A DNA stretch of 64,000 nt. It comes from JAPPOI01 sp028818055 (lineage in GTDB: Bacteria > Pseudomonadota > Alphaproteobacteria > Rhodobacterales > Rhodobacteraceae). Shown here piece after piece: positions 8,422 through 15,707 of this stretch. Both the position numbers and the translations under genes were made by a program. The notes beneath the pieces are model-generated. The model saw nothing but the letters and a program-made list of their open reading frames with translations. It ran no database searches and was not told the DNA's origin. Within the stretch, counting starts at the first letter, position 1. Each line of letters starts with the position of its first letter. The stretch spans positions 3,224,001-3,288,000 of the forward strand of contig OZ253954.1 in assembly GCA_965267405.1 (NCBI GenBank), read 5' to 3'.

Positions 8422-9843
8422 GTGAATACATCGGCACCGATCATTTGGTGGGTCAGGCGAGAATTAAGACTTTCCGACAATCAGGTTCTGCAAGCCTGTA
8501 TTGAAACCGGGCAACCTATCATCCCTGTTTTCATACTCGACGAGGTATTTGAGACCTATGGCGCTGCGCCACTTTGGCGTTTCGGACTTGGTGCGGAAGT
8601 CTTTGCGAAAAGTCTGGCCAGCGTTGATAGCCGCCTGATTTTTCGACGCGGCAAGGCACTGGATGTGCTTCAAGACATTATCGCCGAAACCGGTGCGACC
8701 GCAGTTCGCTGGGGCCGGGCCTATGATCCCGACCAGATTGAGCGCGATACAAATGTAAAAGGCGCGCTGGCTGAAACCGGCATCGACGCAAAAAGCGTGT
8801 CGGCTCATTTGATATTTGAACCCTGGAGTGTCGAGACCAAGACCGGCGACTTCTACAAGGTTTATTCGCCATTTTGGCGGGCCGTGAAAGACAGGCCTGT
8901 CTCTGATCTGATTGCTGCACCGCGCAAGCTTCGCGCGCCCGAGTTGTGGCCAAGTAGCGAGTCTCCGAAAGATTGGAAGTTAGATAAGCGCATGAAGCGG
9001 GGCGCAGCCATCGTCCAGCCCCACATTTGCGTTGGTGAAGAGGCCGCACTTCATCGTCTTGATGCATTCGTTGAGACACGTATCGACGCTTACAAAGCCG
9101 AAAGAGACTTCCCTGCGATACCGGCGACCTCGAAACTGAGTGAAAATTTGGCTTGGGGCGAAATCAGTGCGCGCACACTGTGGCATCGCGGTATGCAAGC
9201 GTCGCTTGGTGGCGCAAAGGGCGCAGAGCATTTCGTGAAAGAAGTTGTCTGGCGTGAGTTTGCGTATCACCTGATGTGGCACACACCCCATATTCTATCG
9301 GGCAACTGGCGCGAGGGTTGGGACGCCTTCCCTTGGAATGACGATGGCGAAAGTGAATTCGCAACCGCATGGAAACAGGGGCGAACCGGTATCCGGTTTG
9401 TGGATGCCGCCATGCGCGAAATGTATGTCACCGGACATATGCACAATCGCGCAAGAATGATCGTCGCAAGTTACCTGACCAAGCATTTAATGACGCATTG
9501 GCGCGTTGGATTGAAATGGTTCGAAGACTGTTTGATTGACTGGGATCCCGCTTCGAATGCGATGGGATGGCAGTGGGCCGCTGGATCAGGACCTGACGCC
9601 GCCCCTTACTTCAGGGTGTTCAATCCTGTCACCCAATTGGAAAAGTTCGACGCAGACGAGGCTTACCAAAACGCTTGGATTGCTGAAGGGCAACTGATGC
9701 CGACAGAAACGGCACTCAGCTATTTCAAGGCCGTGCCGAAGTCTTGGAACATGTCGGCCAATCAAACCTACCCAAACCCCATAGTCACCGCGGAAACAGG
9801 TAGAAAACGCGCGCTTGAAGCATACGAAGCTCGCAGTTTCTGA
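8422..9843 (+). CDS. phrB: Deoxyribodipyrimidine photolyase (class I CPD photolyase)
   Basis: Flavoenzyme that uses blue light to split cyclobutane pyrimidine dimers. At 473 residues it has the full family length. The N-terminal alpha/beta antenna domain starts IIWWVRRELRLSDNQ. The C-terminal FAD domain carries the conserved stretches VWREFAYHLMWHTP, MREMYVTGHMHNRARMIVAS and WQWAAGSGPDAAPYFRVFNP, which hold FAD and the electron-transfer Trp residues. The start is a GTG at 8422 behind AAGAGGCAG. It follows the class V aminotransferase by 19 bp. It could in principle be a (6-4) photolyase or cryptochrome of the same superfamily, but the motifs fit CPD class I best. Confidence 0.94.
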   Translation: MNTSAPIIWWVRRELRLSDNQVLQACIETGQPIIPVFILDEVFETYGAAPLWRFGLGAEVFAKSLASVDSRLIFRRGKALDVLQDIIAETGATAVRWGRAYDPDQIERDTNVKGALAETGIDAKSVSAHLIFEPWSVETKTGDFYKVYSPFWRAVKDRPVSDLIAAPRKLRAPELWPSSESPKDWKLDKRMKRGAAIVQPHICVGEEAALHRLDAFVETRIDAYKAERDFPAIPATSKLSENLAWGEISARTLWHRGMQASLGGAKGAEHFVKEVVWREFAYHLMWHTPHILSGNWREGWDAFPWNDDGESEFATAWKQGRTGIRFVDAAMREMYVTGHMHNRARMIVASYLTKHLMTHWRVGLKWFEDCLIDWDPASNAMGWQWAAGSGPDAAPYFRVFNPVTQLEKFDADEAYQNAWIAEGQLMPTETALSYFKAVPKSWNMSANQTYPNPIVTAETGRKRALEAYEARSF

Positions 9844-9928
9844 CCGCTCAAGGCTTGCTATCCGACTCGATTTTGCTGCAATGCAAAAGAAGAACATTGC
9901 AGACGCAGAAAAATCAGGAGTGGTCAGC

Positions 9929-10702
9929 ATGGCATTGAATGGCAAAACAGCCGTCATCACAGGTTCGAATTCTGGCATTGGGCTGGGAATTGCATGGGAG
10001 ATGGCCAAGGCCGGCGCGAACGTCGTGTTGAACAGCTTTACGGATCGCGATGAAGATCACGCCATCGCGGAAGAGATCGCAAAAGAAACCGGCGTGACGG
10101 CTCGATACATCAAAGCGGACATGTCAGATGGCGAAGAGTGCCGCGCGTTGATCGAAAAATCCGGCGTCTGCGATATCCTGATCAATAACGCGGGCATTCA
10201 AAACGTCGATCCGATCGAGAAGTTTCCAACCGAAAAATGGGACGCAGTCATCGCGATCAACATGTCATCGTCGTTCCACACCACAGCCGCCGCACTTCCG
10301 ATGATGCGTAAGGCCGGTTGGGGCAGGGTGATCAATATTGCGTCTGCACATGGCTTGACGGCTTCGCCTTATAAATCTGCATACGTCGCAGCGAAGCATG
10401 GCGTCGTTGGGATGACCAAGGTGGTCGCACTGGAAACCGCGGAAGAGCCCATCACCGCCAATGCAATTTGCCCCGGTTACGTCCTGACCCCGTTGGTCGA
10501 AAAACAAATCCCGGACACCATGAAGGAATACAACATGGATCGAGAGACTGTCGTGCGCGACATTCTTCTCGCGCGCCAGCCCTCAAAAGAATTTGCCACA
10601 GTCGAACAATTGGGCGGCGTTGCAATCTTCTTGGCGTCTGATGCAGCTGCTCAAATCACTGGCACCACGATCAGTGTCGACGGCGGTTGGACCGCGCTTT
10701 GA
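9929..10702 (+). CDS. bdhA: 3-hydroxybutyrate dehydrogenase (SDR family)
   Basis: A 257-residue short-chain dehydrogenase interconverting D-3-hydroxybutyrate and acetoacetate with NAD, the last step of polyhydroxybutyrate use. The nucleotide-binding TGSNSGIGLGIA is at residues 11-22, NNAG follows, and the catalytic triad is in INIASAHGL (Ser) and SAYVAAKHG (Tyr and Lys). The C-terminal LARQPSKEF and ISVDGGWTAL are typical of BDH. The ATG at 9929 is behind ATCAGGAGTGGTCAGC. Its stop overlaps the TTG start of a patatin-like gene, implying coupled translation and a possible role in lipid or polymer turnover. Confidence 0.93.
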   Translation: MALNGKTAVITGSNSGIGLGIAWEMAKAGANVVLNSFTDRDEDHAIAEEIAKETGVTARYIKADMSDGEECRALIEKSGVCDILINNAGIQNVDPIEKFPTEKWDAVIAINMSSSFHTTAAALPMMRKAGWGRVINIASAHGLTASPYKSAYVAAKHGVVGMTKVVALETAEEPITANAICPGYVLTPLVEKQIPDTMKEYNMDRETVVRDILLARQPSKEFATVEQLGGVAIFLASDAAAQITGTTISVDGGWTAL

Positions 10703-11727
10703 GCGCGTCTTCCAAAAAGCAGATCAATGTGGGCCTGCAAGGCGGAGGAGCGCATGGCGCCTTTACCTGGGGCGTGCTTGAACGGCTTTTGGAAGAAGAC
10801 TCAATCGAAATTGCTGGGATCTCAGGCACTTCAGCGGGCGCTTTAAATGGTGCGGCGCTGAAAGCCGGATTGATCAAGGGCGGGCGGCAGGGCGCTATTG
10901 AGAACCTTGAGTGGTTATGGTCGAAAATTGGATCGATCACAGATTTGCGCTTGGCAAGCTGGATGACCGCATTTGCTCCATCGCCAGCTTTGGTAAGCCA
11001 AGGCTTGGAAAGCTCGCTTTTCTTCAACATGGCGGATGCTGCCACGCGGGTATTCTCGCCCTACCATTATGGACCGTTCTATAAAAACCCTTTGTCCGAC
11101 ATCGTTGAAGAGTTCGAGTACGACTCTGTTTGTGCCGCCTCAGCACCGCATTTCTTCGTTGGTGCCACCAATGTCCGTACAGGAAAGATACGGGTCTTTC
11201 AGGAGCACGAGATTAATACGGACGTCATTCTTGCGTCTGCCTGTCTTCCGACCCTATTCCAAGCGGTCGAAATTGACGGTGAGGCATACTGGGATGGTGG
11301 CTATACCGGAAATCCGGCGCTTTTTCCGTTGTTCGAACCAGAGCTTCCCGCCGACATTGTCGTGATAAACATCAATCCTTTAAATCGGGGCGAAATCCCG
11401 ACTTCTCCGACCGAGATCTTAAATCGGATCAATGAGATTGGTTTCAACTCTTCGTTGCTTCGAGAGCTTCGCGCCATCAATTTTGTGAAACGCCTGATCG
11501 ACGAGGGCTCGATAGCCGAAGGCGCGATGAAAGACGTCAACATTCACATGATTGCAGACGACGCTTTAATGAATGATTTGAGTGTCGCCACGAAGCTGGT
11601 GCCAACAGCCTCAGTCATTTTACAGCTACGCGCGGCCGGGCGGGAAGCCGCCGATTCTTTCATCCAGAAACACAGTGTTGACATAGGAAAACGCTCGAGC
11701 GTCGACCTAAGCGCCATGTACGACTGA
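10699..11727 (+). CDS. Patatin-like phospholipase
   Basis: A 342-residue patatin-family serine hydrolase. The oxyanion Gly-rich element GLQGGGAHGAF is at residues 13-23, the nucleophile lies in GISGTSAGALNG, and the catalytic Asp in YWDGGYTGNP, giving a full Ser-Asp dyad. Patatins cleave acyl esters of phospholipids or similar lipids. The most economical start is the TTG at 10699, which overlaps the bdhA TGA by four bases (TTGA); a TTG twelve bases upstream is also possible and there is no ATG before the first motif. Coupling to bdhA suggests a role in lipid or polyhydroxybutyrate metabolism, an inference from context only. Confidence 0.9.
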   Translation: MSASSKKQINVGLQGGGAHGAFTWGVLERLLEEDSIEIAGISGTSAGALNGAALKAGLIKGGRQGAIENLEWLWSKIGSITDLRLASWMTAFAPSPALVSQGLESSLFFNMADAATRVFSPYHYGPFYKNPLSDIVEEFEYDSVCAASAPHFFVGATNVRTGKIRVFQEHEINTDVILASACLPTLFQAVEIDGEAYWDGGYTGNPALFPLFEPELPADIVVININPLNRGEIPTSPTEILNRINEIGFNSSLLRELRAINFVKRLIDEGSIAEGAMKDVNIHMIADDALMNDLSVATKLVPTASVILQLRAAGREAADSFIQKHSVDIGKRSSVDLSAMYD

Positions 11728-12093
11728 AAAATCGCCGGCCGGACGAATCGACAACTTTCGCTACGCCTGACCGAAAACTTTGGCTGGAACGCGTTGCTAG
11801 CGGCCGAAAAGACTGACCCACATTACCGGTGTGCTGACTTTCTAGGACACGCCCGTTATCCATTGTGTCACCGCAGTTGAGGTGCCCGAATTTGTTCCAG
11901 TGCCAGTTACCGAAGGTGCATTTGACATATGCACATTGAAAATGCTCGCGATGATTCATTTCAGCTTGAGTTCGGCCGAAACTGTACGGTCTTCGACCAA
12001 ACCAGCTACCGCAAAGTCAACATAAAGCAATCCTTATAACTATCTGTTTTAGATAATTAAAATTCAACTTTTGATAAGTATCTTGCTTGAATT
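11728..12093. other. Intergenic stretch without a supported gene
   Basis: This 366-bp gap lies between the patatin gene and a convergent small gene on the minus strand. The last 100 bp (about 11990-12093) are clearly AT-rich. One plus-strand frame is open at 11846-12025 (59 codons) but has no ATG or ribosome-binding site at its start and resembles nothing I know. I see no tRNA, terminator with a T-run or repeat. Confidence 0.5.
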
Positions 12094-12321
12094 TTACTCG
12101 CGCGGCGTATCTGATCCGGCAACCGTCGCAGCGATAATTGCAAGCAAGATAAGCGGTAGAACAAAACCGCCCGTACTGCTTGCCGCAGCTTGAGTTGCGA
12201 CAACATCAGGTGCCATGACTTCAGGATCAACGCGGGGCTCAGCAGCTCCGCCCGCATACAGCGGTGCGGTCGACATGCTCAACGTTGCAGCGGCAACAGC
12301 TGCAGGCTTCATATATTTCAT
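12094..12321 (-). CDS. Small exported or membrane-anchored protein, function unknown
   Basis: A 75-residue protein starting MKYMKPAAVAAATLSMS with an apparent signal peptide cut near APLYA-GG, an acidic Pro-rich linker (EPRVDPEVMAPDVV) and a C-terminal membrane segment (GGFVLPLILLAIIAATVA) before a short DTPRE tail. Small proteins with this layout, a signal peptide, an acidic PEV-type linker and a short hydrophobic C-terminus, recur in Rhodobacteraceae as conserved hypotheticals. The ATG at 12321 follows TTGGGGGATGCA; a TTG twelve bases upstream is a less likely start. The next gene upstream on the same strand is a 2OG-Fe(II) oxygenase. The function is unknown. Confidence 0.7.
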   Translation of the reverse strand: MKYMKPAAVAAATLSMSTAPLYAGGAAEPRVDPEVMAPDVVATQAAASSTGGFVLPLILLAIIAATVAGSDTPRE

Positions 12322-12366
12322 TGCATCCCCCAAGGAACAACAAGTTCGAACACTAATACACGGCGT

Positions 12367-13005
12367 TCAGTATAACAGAAAGTCGCCTTCTGCAGCGGGA
12401 AATTCTCTTGGAATATGAAAGTGGTGCTCTCTCCACCACATGGTCAAAACCCACTTGATTCCATCGCCTGGACCGAATCCAACATGGGCGCTGTCGGGGT
12501 GTGTTTCGTTTGATCCGGGTCGCGAATTCGCGAACACAAGGACCCGACCAAGCTTGGGTCTGACAGCAACTTTCAGGTTAGGAAATGCGGTTTGACCTTG
12601 GTCTTCGACATCGTTGAGGTAGCACAATGTCGTAAAGAGTCGCTGTCCACCTTTTTGAAAATCTGGCCGCGTCGCGCCGTTTTCTTCGTATCCATCGAAG
12701 TGCACGTCGAATAGCTGTTCGCCCTCATATCGCAGAAGCTTGGATGTCTCAGCATGCTCTGGGGGCAGGCGAACAATTGATGAGATTTTTTGCGTCAACT
12801 CAGCAAGTTCAGGCACGGACCATTGATCGACAATGGCGGCAAGGTTGGTCCGTTTTTCACCCACAACTCTGCCATCGTTCGTGCCGTATGTCGGTTGCTC
12901 TAAGCGTGACTCTCCTGCAGCTATCGCTGCATCGGCCACATCCTGGCCAAAGACATTGTCGAACACCGCCACCAGCGGATTTACGCTAAGTATCTGACTT
13001 TGCAT
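12367..13005 (-). CDS. 2OG-Fe(II) oxygenase, prolyl 4-hydroxylase-like
   Basis: A 212-residue protein of the prolyl-4-hydroxylase-type double-stranded beta-helix family, which uses Fe(II) and 2-oxoglutarate to hydroxylate substrates. The iron facial triad is visible as HFDGY (His and Asp) and the distal His in the SAHVGFG region; the basic residue for 2-oxoglutarate lies in IKWVLTMWWRE. The middle segment LFTTLCYLNDVEDQGQTAFPN is a hallmark of the P4H alpha-like group. The ATG at 13005 has AGAGG upstream; a GTG at 13029 is also in frame. The substrate is unknown; small bacterial P4H-like enzymes act on proteins or free metabolites. Confidence 0.87.
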   Translation of the reverse strand: MQSQILSVNPLVAVFDNVFGQDVADAAIAAGESRLEQPTYGTNDGRVVGEKRTNLAAIVDQWSVPELAELTQKISSIVRLPPEHAETSKLLRYEGEQLFDVHFDGYEENGATRPDFQKGGQRLFTTLCYLNDVEDQGQTAFPNLKVAVRPKLGRVLVFANSRPGSNETHPDSAHVGFGPGDGIKWVLTMWWREHHFHIPREFPAAEGDFLLY

Positions 13006-13053
13006 TCTAAACCTCTGACCATTGCCCACACGATACCGGGCAGGGGCACGAGA

Positions 13054-13773
13054 TCAAGTCTCAGGAGCGGAAGGTTGGCGAACTTCTCCAATTGGCGTCG
13101 GTTTGTCACGCTCACCGTTTGGATAGACAAGGCCTGCGGAAATAACGAGTTTTGCGGCATCCTCGACGCTCATTTCCAACTCAATAACATCTTCGGTCGG
13201 AACGAACAGAAGAAACCCGGACGTCGGATTTGGCGTTGTTGGCAGAAAGATCGCCGTCTTGTCACCTTCCGAGGGAATGCTGGTTGCAATCTCACCCTTG
13301 GCTGAGGTCGAAATGAACGCGATCGCCCAAATGCCTTTTCGCGGATATTGAACCAGGCATGCTTTATCAAAAGAGGTTTCGGATTGAGCAAACACCGTTT
13401 CGGCAATTTGCTTAAGACCATTATAGACCGACCTCACGACTGGCAGGCCTTGAACTAGACCTTCGGCCCAGCTGATCAACGATCGTCCAATAAGCCCCTT
13501 TGCGGCCCATCCCACGATAATCGTGAAGATTAAAAACAGAAAAACTCCGATGCCTCGGATGTTCAGGCCGACGTACTGATCGGGGCGCAACCATGCTGGA
13601 ACAAAGGGAAGCACCCATCCATCGACCCACCCGGCAACTGTCCAGATCAACCAAAGGGTCAATCCGATGGGCGCGATAACCACCAGGCCGGTTAGAAACG
13701 AAGCGCGAAACGACGCAAACAGACTGCGGCGCTTCTTCGGGCTCTCGTCGTCTTCTTCGAAGGGCTTACTCAT
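13054..13773 (-). CDS. DUF502 family inner-membrane protein
   Basis: A 239-residue DUF502 protein. Residues 1-17 are charged; two long hydrophobic segments follow (about 24-48, SFLTGLVVIAPIGLTLWLIW, and about 74-95, GIGVFLFLIFTIIVGWAAKG). The soluble C-terminal half contains the family hallmarks GLPVVRSVYNGLKQI, VQYPRKGIWAIAFIS and FLPTTPNPTSGFLLFVP. The biochemical function of the family is not established; it is a widespread integral membrane protein in bacteria and plants. The start is placed at the ATG at 13773; a GTG six bases upstream is also in frame. It lies downstream of psuG on the same strand, separated by 88 bp. Confidence 0.92.
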   Translation of the reverse strand: MSKPFEEDDESPKKRRSLFASFRASFLTGLVVIAPIGLTLWLIWTVAGWVDGWVLPFVPAWLRPDQYVGLNIRGIGVFLFLIFTIIVGWAAKGLIGRSLISWAEGLVQGLPVVRSVYNGLKQIAETVFAQSETSFDKACLVQYPRKGIWAIAFISTSAKGEIATSIPSEGDKTAIFLPTTPNPTSGFLLFVPTEDVIELEMSVEDAAKLVISAGLVYPNGERDKPTPIGEVRQPSAPET

Positions 13774-13861
13774 AGGCACTATCTTGTTGTCAGCGATACC
13801 CTAAGCATCGAGTGTCAGCACGACAATCCCACGAACGGTAAGTTCGTCCACTTTTATCTGA

Positions 13862-14767
13862 TCATGTGAGTGCTTTTGCGATCTGTGCCGCCAATCGCGC
13901 ATTATTCAGCACCAACGCGATATTGGTTTCCAGCGACTTGCCGTTTGTCAGCTCGTAAAGTCGCTGCAACAAAAACGGTGTCACACCTTTTCCGGTCAAT
14001 CCAAGTTGCTCGGCCTCGCCGGTGGCCTGTTTGATGAGCGGTTCAAGGTATTTCGCCGAGAGTTCGTCTTCTTCCGGCACCGGGTTGGCAACAAGCTGGC
14101 CACCACTCAATGACATTTCCGATCTCAGCCGATGCATGTTGGCGACTTCTACGGCCGAGTCCACACGAAGCGGGGCAGGTAGGCCGGATTGGCGCGACCA
14201 GAATGCAGGAAACTGATCTTGACCAAAGGCGATGACTGGGACACCGAGTGTCTCAAGCACCTCTAATGTCTTTGGAATGTCCAAAATGGCTTTGGCACCC
14301 GCTGCAACCACGGTGACGGGGGTTGTCGCAAGCTCTTGCAGGTCAGCGGAAATATCAAAGCTGGTTTCAGCTCCCTTATGGACGCCACCGATACCGCCTG
14401 TTGCAAAGACTTCAATACCCGCGAGACGCGCGGCAATCATCGTGGCGGCAACTGTGGTCGCACCTGTTCCGCCAGATGCAAGGCACGCCGCGAAATCCGC
14501 ACGAGAAAGTTTCGCCACGCCTTTGCGTTGGGCAAGATCGTCCAGAACGTCTTCAGACAGACCAATGTTGATTACACCGTCGATGACCGCGATTGTTGCT
14601 GGGACTGCGCCTTCTGCACGAACAGCGTTTTCTACGTGCTTGGCGGTTTCCACGTTCTGAGGAAATGGCATGCCGTGGGTTATGATCGTCGATTCAAGTG
14701 CGACGATGGCTTTACCTGCCTTCTTGGCTGCCTGAACTTCAGGCGTGTAAGCAATTTCGGCTCTCAT
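13862..14767 (-). CDS. psuG: Pseudouridine-5'-phosphate glycosidase
   Basis: PsuG cleaves pseudouridine 5'-phosphate to uracil and ribose 5-phosphate, acting after PsuK. The 301-residue protein has the family signatures IVALESTIITHGMP near the start, SGGTGATTVAATM with catalytic residues, GGIGGVHKGAETS with the active-site Lys, and QDQFPAFWSRQSG. Its ATG overlaps the end of the kinase gene by 4 bp (14764-14767), so the two are translated as a unit in the order psuK, psuG. This gives the cell a route to use pseudouridine from RNA turnover. Confidence 0.96.
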   Translation of the reverse strand: MRAEIAYTPEVQAAKKAGKAIVALESTIITHGMPFPQNVETAKHVENAVRAEGAVPATIAVIDGVINIGLSEDVLDDLAQRKGVAKLSRADFAACLASGGTGATTVAATMIAARLAGIEVFATGGIGGVHKGAETSFDISADLQELATTPVTVVAAGAKAILDIPKTLEVLETLGVPVIAFGQDQFPAFWSRQSGLPAPLRVDSAVEVANMHRLRSEMSLSGGQLVANPVPEEDELSAKYLEPLIKQATGEAEQLGLTGKGVTPFLLQRLYELTNGKSLETNIALVLNNARLAAQIAKALT

Positions 14768-15657
14768 AAGGCCACATCTCCGGATACATAGGCCGCCGCT
14801 GCCTTTAAAGCGGCTTCCAGTGCCTTCTGCCCGGCCTCACCACGAGACTGAGCCGCCATATGGGCTGCCATGAATGTGTCACCGGCACCGGTTACGCGTG
14901 TCACGAGCACTTCAGGAGGTTCTGCGGTCAAGACATCGTCCGACGTGGCGTGTGCTGCCGTCTTTCCTCCGTTTGTAACCAAAGCTTCTGCTGCACCGAG
15001 CTTCAGGAGGCGCTCAGCCGCTTCAGGAGCAGATCCAAAGGTTTGCTGACACAGCAATCCCGCTTCTTCGAGGTTCACGTAGATTGTCGCGTTGGCGCAT
15101 TGGGTCAACGGCAGAATTCTTTCAGCTTTGCCGGGTGATGCGGGTGCAACCCGAAGGTCTGCCGCCGCAAACGCCGGGCTTTTTGAAATATCGGTCAGAA
15201 GCTCAGTTGTCAGGTTTCCATCAAGTGCAATCTGGCCGGAGTAGGGTGCATCGTGGGCGCCAAGTCGACCGTCGATGAGCGGCGTTAGGATTTTGTCGCC
15301 TGCGGCCTCAAGCGAATGGGCATCGGCGATTGCGGCAATTAGCCCGTTGGCTCCTTCAATCGCCATGTAGCGGTCGGTCGGCAGATCCTGGGATCGGTAA
15401 ACATAGTCGGTGTTCATACCCATCTTTTGAGCAGAATTGACCAACTCATCGCCTTCTGGGTCGCGACCAATCGCGGTCAACAGAACGGGTTCCATGCCAA
15501 AGCGTCTGAGTGTCATAGCAATGATCATGGCTACGCCACCGGGAATGCGCGTAATCCTGCCCGGAACGTCCGAGCCGACGCGCATAGAGGCGCTGGAACG
15601 CCCAATGATGTCCCAAAGAATGGAGCCAATACAGATGACGGTTTGCTGGTCGCTCAT
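14764..15657 (-). CDS. psuK: PfkB-family carbohydrate kinase, probable pseudouridine kinase
   Basis: A 297-residue ribokinase-like enzyme. PsuK phosphorylates pseudouridine to the 5'-phosphate, the substrate of the PsuG encoded directly downstream with a 4-bp overlap. The PfkB pattern is present: an N-terminal Gly-rich IPGGVAMIIAMTLRRFG, a central substrate-binding region, and the C-terminal catalytic GAGDTFMAAHMAA with the base Asp. The specific assignment comes from the coupling to psuG rather than from a motif. It is 50 bp after the dimethylglycine-dehydrogenase-like gene on the same strand. Confidence 0.92.
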   Translation of the reverse strand: MSDQQTVICIGSILWDIIGRSSASMRVGSDVPGRITRIPGGVAMIIAMTLRRFGMEPVLLTAIGRDPEGDELVNSAQKMGMNTDYVYRSQDLPTDRYMAIEGANGLIAAIADAHSLEAAGDKILTPLIDGRLGAHDAPYSGQIALDGNLTTELLTDISKSPAFAAADLRVAPASPGKAERILPLTQCANATIYVNLEEAGLLCQQTFGSAPEAAERLLKLGAAEALVTNGGKTAAHATSDDVLTAEPPEVLVTRVTGAGDTFMAAHMAAQSRGEAGQKALEAALKAAAAYVSGDVAL

Positions 15658-15707
15658 GCGCCCGGTTTGGCGCGTCGCATCTGGGAAGGCAAGACCGTTA
15701 GAGGACC

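Noticed and set aside
11846..12025. 59-codon open frame after the patatin gene
   Set aside because: No start codon near its 5' end, no ribosome-binding site and no recognisable homology.
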